Under the pieces are notes generated by a model that saw only the letters and a list, made by a program, of their open reading frames with translations, ran no database searches and was not told where the DNA came from. A DNA stretch of 6,933 nt from Chloroflexota bacterium (lineage in GTDB: Bacteria > Chloroflexota > Limnocylindria > Limnocylindrales > CSP1-4), in the NCBI GenBank assembly GCA_030271555.1, contig JARXKQ010000061.1, positions 1 to 6,933 of the forward strand, given 5' to 3'. Every line of letters starts with the position of its first letter. The stretch's first letter is position 1. Shown here piece by piece: positions 5,747 to 6,933 of the stretch. A program made the position numbers and the translations under genes.

Positions 5747-6933
5747 AGCCTGCGCCAGCGCCGGCCGTCGTGCTCGAGCAGCTCGTCGGCAGCTGTTGGA
5801 CCCCACGAACCGGCTTCGTAGAAGCAGATGTCGCTGTCGGGGCCGCCGGTCTTGTCCCACTCGTCCCAGATGTCGTGCATGGGCGTGACGATGCCCCACG
5901 CTGCCTCCACCTCGTCAGCGCGGGTGAACAGCGACGCGTCGCCCAGCATCGCGTCGAGCAGCAGCGTCTCGTACGCCTCCGGGGCGTCGCGCGCGAAGGA
6001 CATGCCGTAGGTGAAGTCCATGTTCACGCTGCGCACATCGAGACCCAGCTCCGGCACCTTGGCCGCGAAGCGCAGCATGATCCCCTCGTCGGGCTGGATG
6101 CGCATCGCCAGCAGGTTGGGCTCGGGCGGCGTGGAGCTCTCGCCAAACAGCATCAGCGGCGGCAGCTTGAACTGGATCGCGATCTCCGTGGCGCGGCGGG
6201 GCATGCGCTTTCCGGTGCGCAGGTAGAAGGGAACGTCGGCCCAGCGCCAGTTCTGAACCTCGAGCTTGAGCGCGACGAAGGACTCGACCTTCGACTCCTT
6301 GTTGACCTCGTCCTCTTGGCGATAGCCCACGACCTGCTTGTCACCGACCCACCCAGCGGTGTACTGGCCACGGACGGTCTGGGCACGCGCCCGGGCGTCG
6401 GTCCAGTTGGTGTCGACGGCGCGCAGGACGCGCACCTTCTCGTCTCTGAGCGCATCCGCCTCGAAGGCGATGGGCGGCTCCATCGCGACCAGCGTCAAAA
6501 GTTGGAGCAGGTGGTTCTGCAGGATGTCGCGGCTGGCGCCGGCTTCCTCGTAGAACGCCCCGCGACCCTCGACGCCCAGGTCCTCGGCCACGGTGATCTG
6601 CACGTGATCGACGTAGCGCCGGTTCCAGAGCGGCTCGAAGATGCCATTCCCGAACCGGAAGACGAGCAGGTTGCGGACCGTCTCCTTGCCGAGGTAATGG
6701 TCGATGCGATAGACCTGCGACTCGCGGAAGACCTTGCTGACCTCGCGGTTGAGCTTCTTCGCGGATTCGAGATCGTGGCCGAACGGCTTCTCGATGACGA
6801 CCCGACGCCAGCCCGAGTCGTGGTGCTCGTGGTCGAGCCCGACGCGTCCGAGCTGCCCGACGATCTCGGCGAACTGCGAGGGCTGGGTGGCGAGGTAGAA
6901 CAGCCGGTTGCCGCGGGTCCCGTTCTCCGAATC
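5743..6933 (-). CDS. zwf: Glucose-6-phosphate 1-dehydrogenase, partial (N-terminus off right edge)
   Basis: Zwf oxidises glucose-6-phosphate to 6-phosphogluconolactone while reducing NADP+, the entry step of the oxidative pentose-phosphate pathway. The frame is open to the right edge and gives 396 residues. About 110-120 residues with the nucleotide-binding loop lie outside the window. Visible hallmarks are GNRLFYLAT near the edge, VVIEKPFG with the conserved lysine (IEKPFG at 6778-6795), the substrate-binding signature RIDHYLGKE (6682-6708), FRFGNGIFEPLWNRRYVDHV, and FYLRTGKRM in the C-terminal domain. The C-terminus (YEAGSWGPTAADELL) is also typical. Starts near 6603 are internal codons of this domain and are not real. 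The stop overlaps the opcA GTG. As the most upstream gene visible, zwf may be preceded by transaldolase or transketolase genes, common partners elsewhere; that part lies outside the window, as does the promoter. Confidence 0.97.
   Translation of the reverse strand, partial: DSENGTRGNRLFYLATQPSQFAEIVGQLGRVGLDHEHHDSGWRRVVIEKPFGHDLESAKKLNREVSKVFRESQVYRIDHYLGKETVRNLLVFRFGNGIFEPLWNRRYVDHVQITVAEDLGVEGRGAFYEEAGASRDILQNHLLQLLTLVAMEPPIAFEADALRDEKVRVLRAVDTNWTDARARAQTVRGQYTAGWVGDKQVVGYRQEDEVNKESKVESFVALKLEVQNWRWADVPFYLRTGKRMPRRATEIAIQFKLPPLMLFGESSTPPEPNLLAMRIQPDEGIMLRFAAKVPELGLDVRSVNMDFTYGMSFARDAPEAYETLLLDAMLGDASLFTRADEVEAAWGIVTPMHDIWDEWDKTGGPDSDICFYEAGSWGPTAADELLEHDGRRWRRL

Noticed and set aside
5346..5888. 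Plus-strand open frame of 180 codons opposite opcA and the zwf 3' end
   Set aside because: Composition is Arg/Ser/Cys-rich with no recognisable motif, and it crosses the zwf-opcA junction antisense.
5747..5899. N-terminal extension of opcA from the start at 5899
   Set aside because: The 51 extra residues are read entirely within the zwf 3' end in another frame and are His/Arg-rich. The GTG at 5746 gives a GTGA junction and a normal family N-terminus.
5743..6603. Short zwf starting at the GTG near 6603
   Set aside because: The frame stays open to the right edge and the upstream codons encode the G6PDH active-site motif RIDHYLGKE and the IEKPFG motif, so 6603 is internal.

Overview
This is a GC-rich (roughly two-thirds G+C by eye), fully coding window from a bacterial chromosome. 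The genes are single-copy metabolic and housekeeping types. I see no mobile element, CRISPR array, tRNA or rRNA, and no gap between genes. The zwf-opcA-pgl order, the high GC content, the GTG starts and the YhaN-like ATPase suit a terrestrial Chloroflexota, Dormibacterota or Actinomycetota lineage. That placement is an inference from gene content and protein style, and the phylum is not settled.

Left part, plus strand (2-2772). The window opens inside a gene for a large SMC/Rad50-like ATPase of the YhaN type, with coiled coils, a double membrane hairpin and the C-terminal ATPase half. Its stop codon overlaps the likely start of a DMT/EamA-family membrane transporter. That transporter has no ATG, GTG or TTG codon where the protein must begin, so a CTG start is the best reading.

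Right part, minus strand (2744-6933). Read in the direction of transcription, this is an oxidative pentose-phosphate operon. It starts with zwf (glucose-6-phosphate dehydrogenase, N-terminus beyond the right edge). Next come opcA (the G6PDH assembly/activation subunit) and pgl (6-phosphogluconolactonase). The last gene encodes a membrane protein joining a DUF2231 domain to a Rieske [2Fe-2S] domain. The minus-strand genes overlap by 4, 8 and 4 bases, so translational coupling is likely. Zwf makes 6-phosphogluconolactone and NADPH, OpcA supports Zwf, and Pgl hydrolyses the lactone. The Rieske membrane protein is the unexpected member and suggests a redox step tied to this NADPH-producing branch.

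The two transcription units converge and overlap tail-to-tail by 29 bases, leaving no room for an intergenic terminator. Promoters for both units lie outside the window. There is no non-coding stretch of any length. I found no clear new defence or mobile system. The points most worth a second look are the Rieske-DUF2231 gene in the zwf operon, the CTG start of the transporter, and the missing switch histidine in the ATPase.
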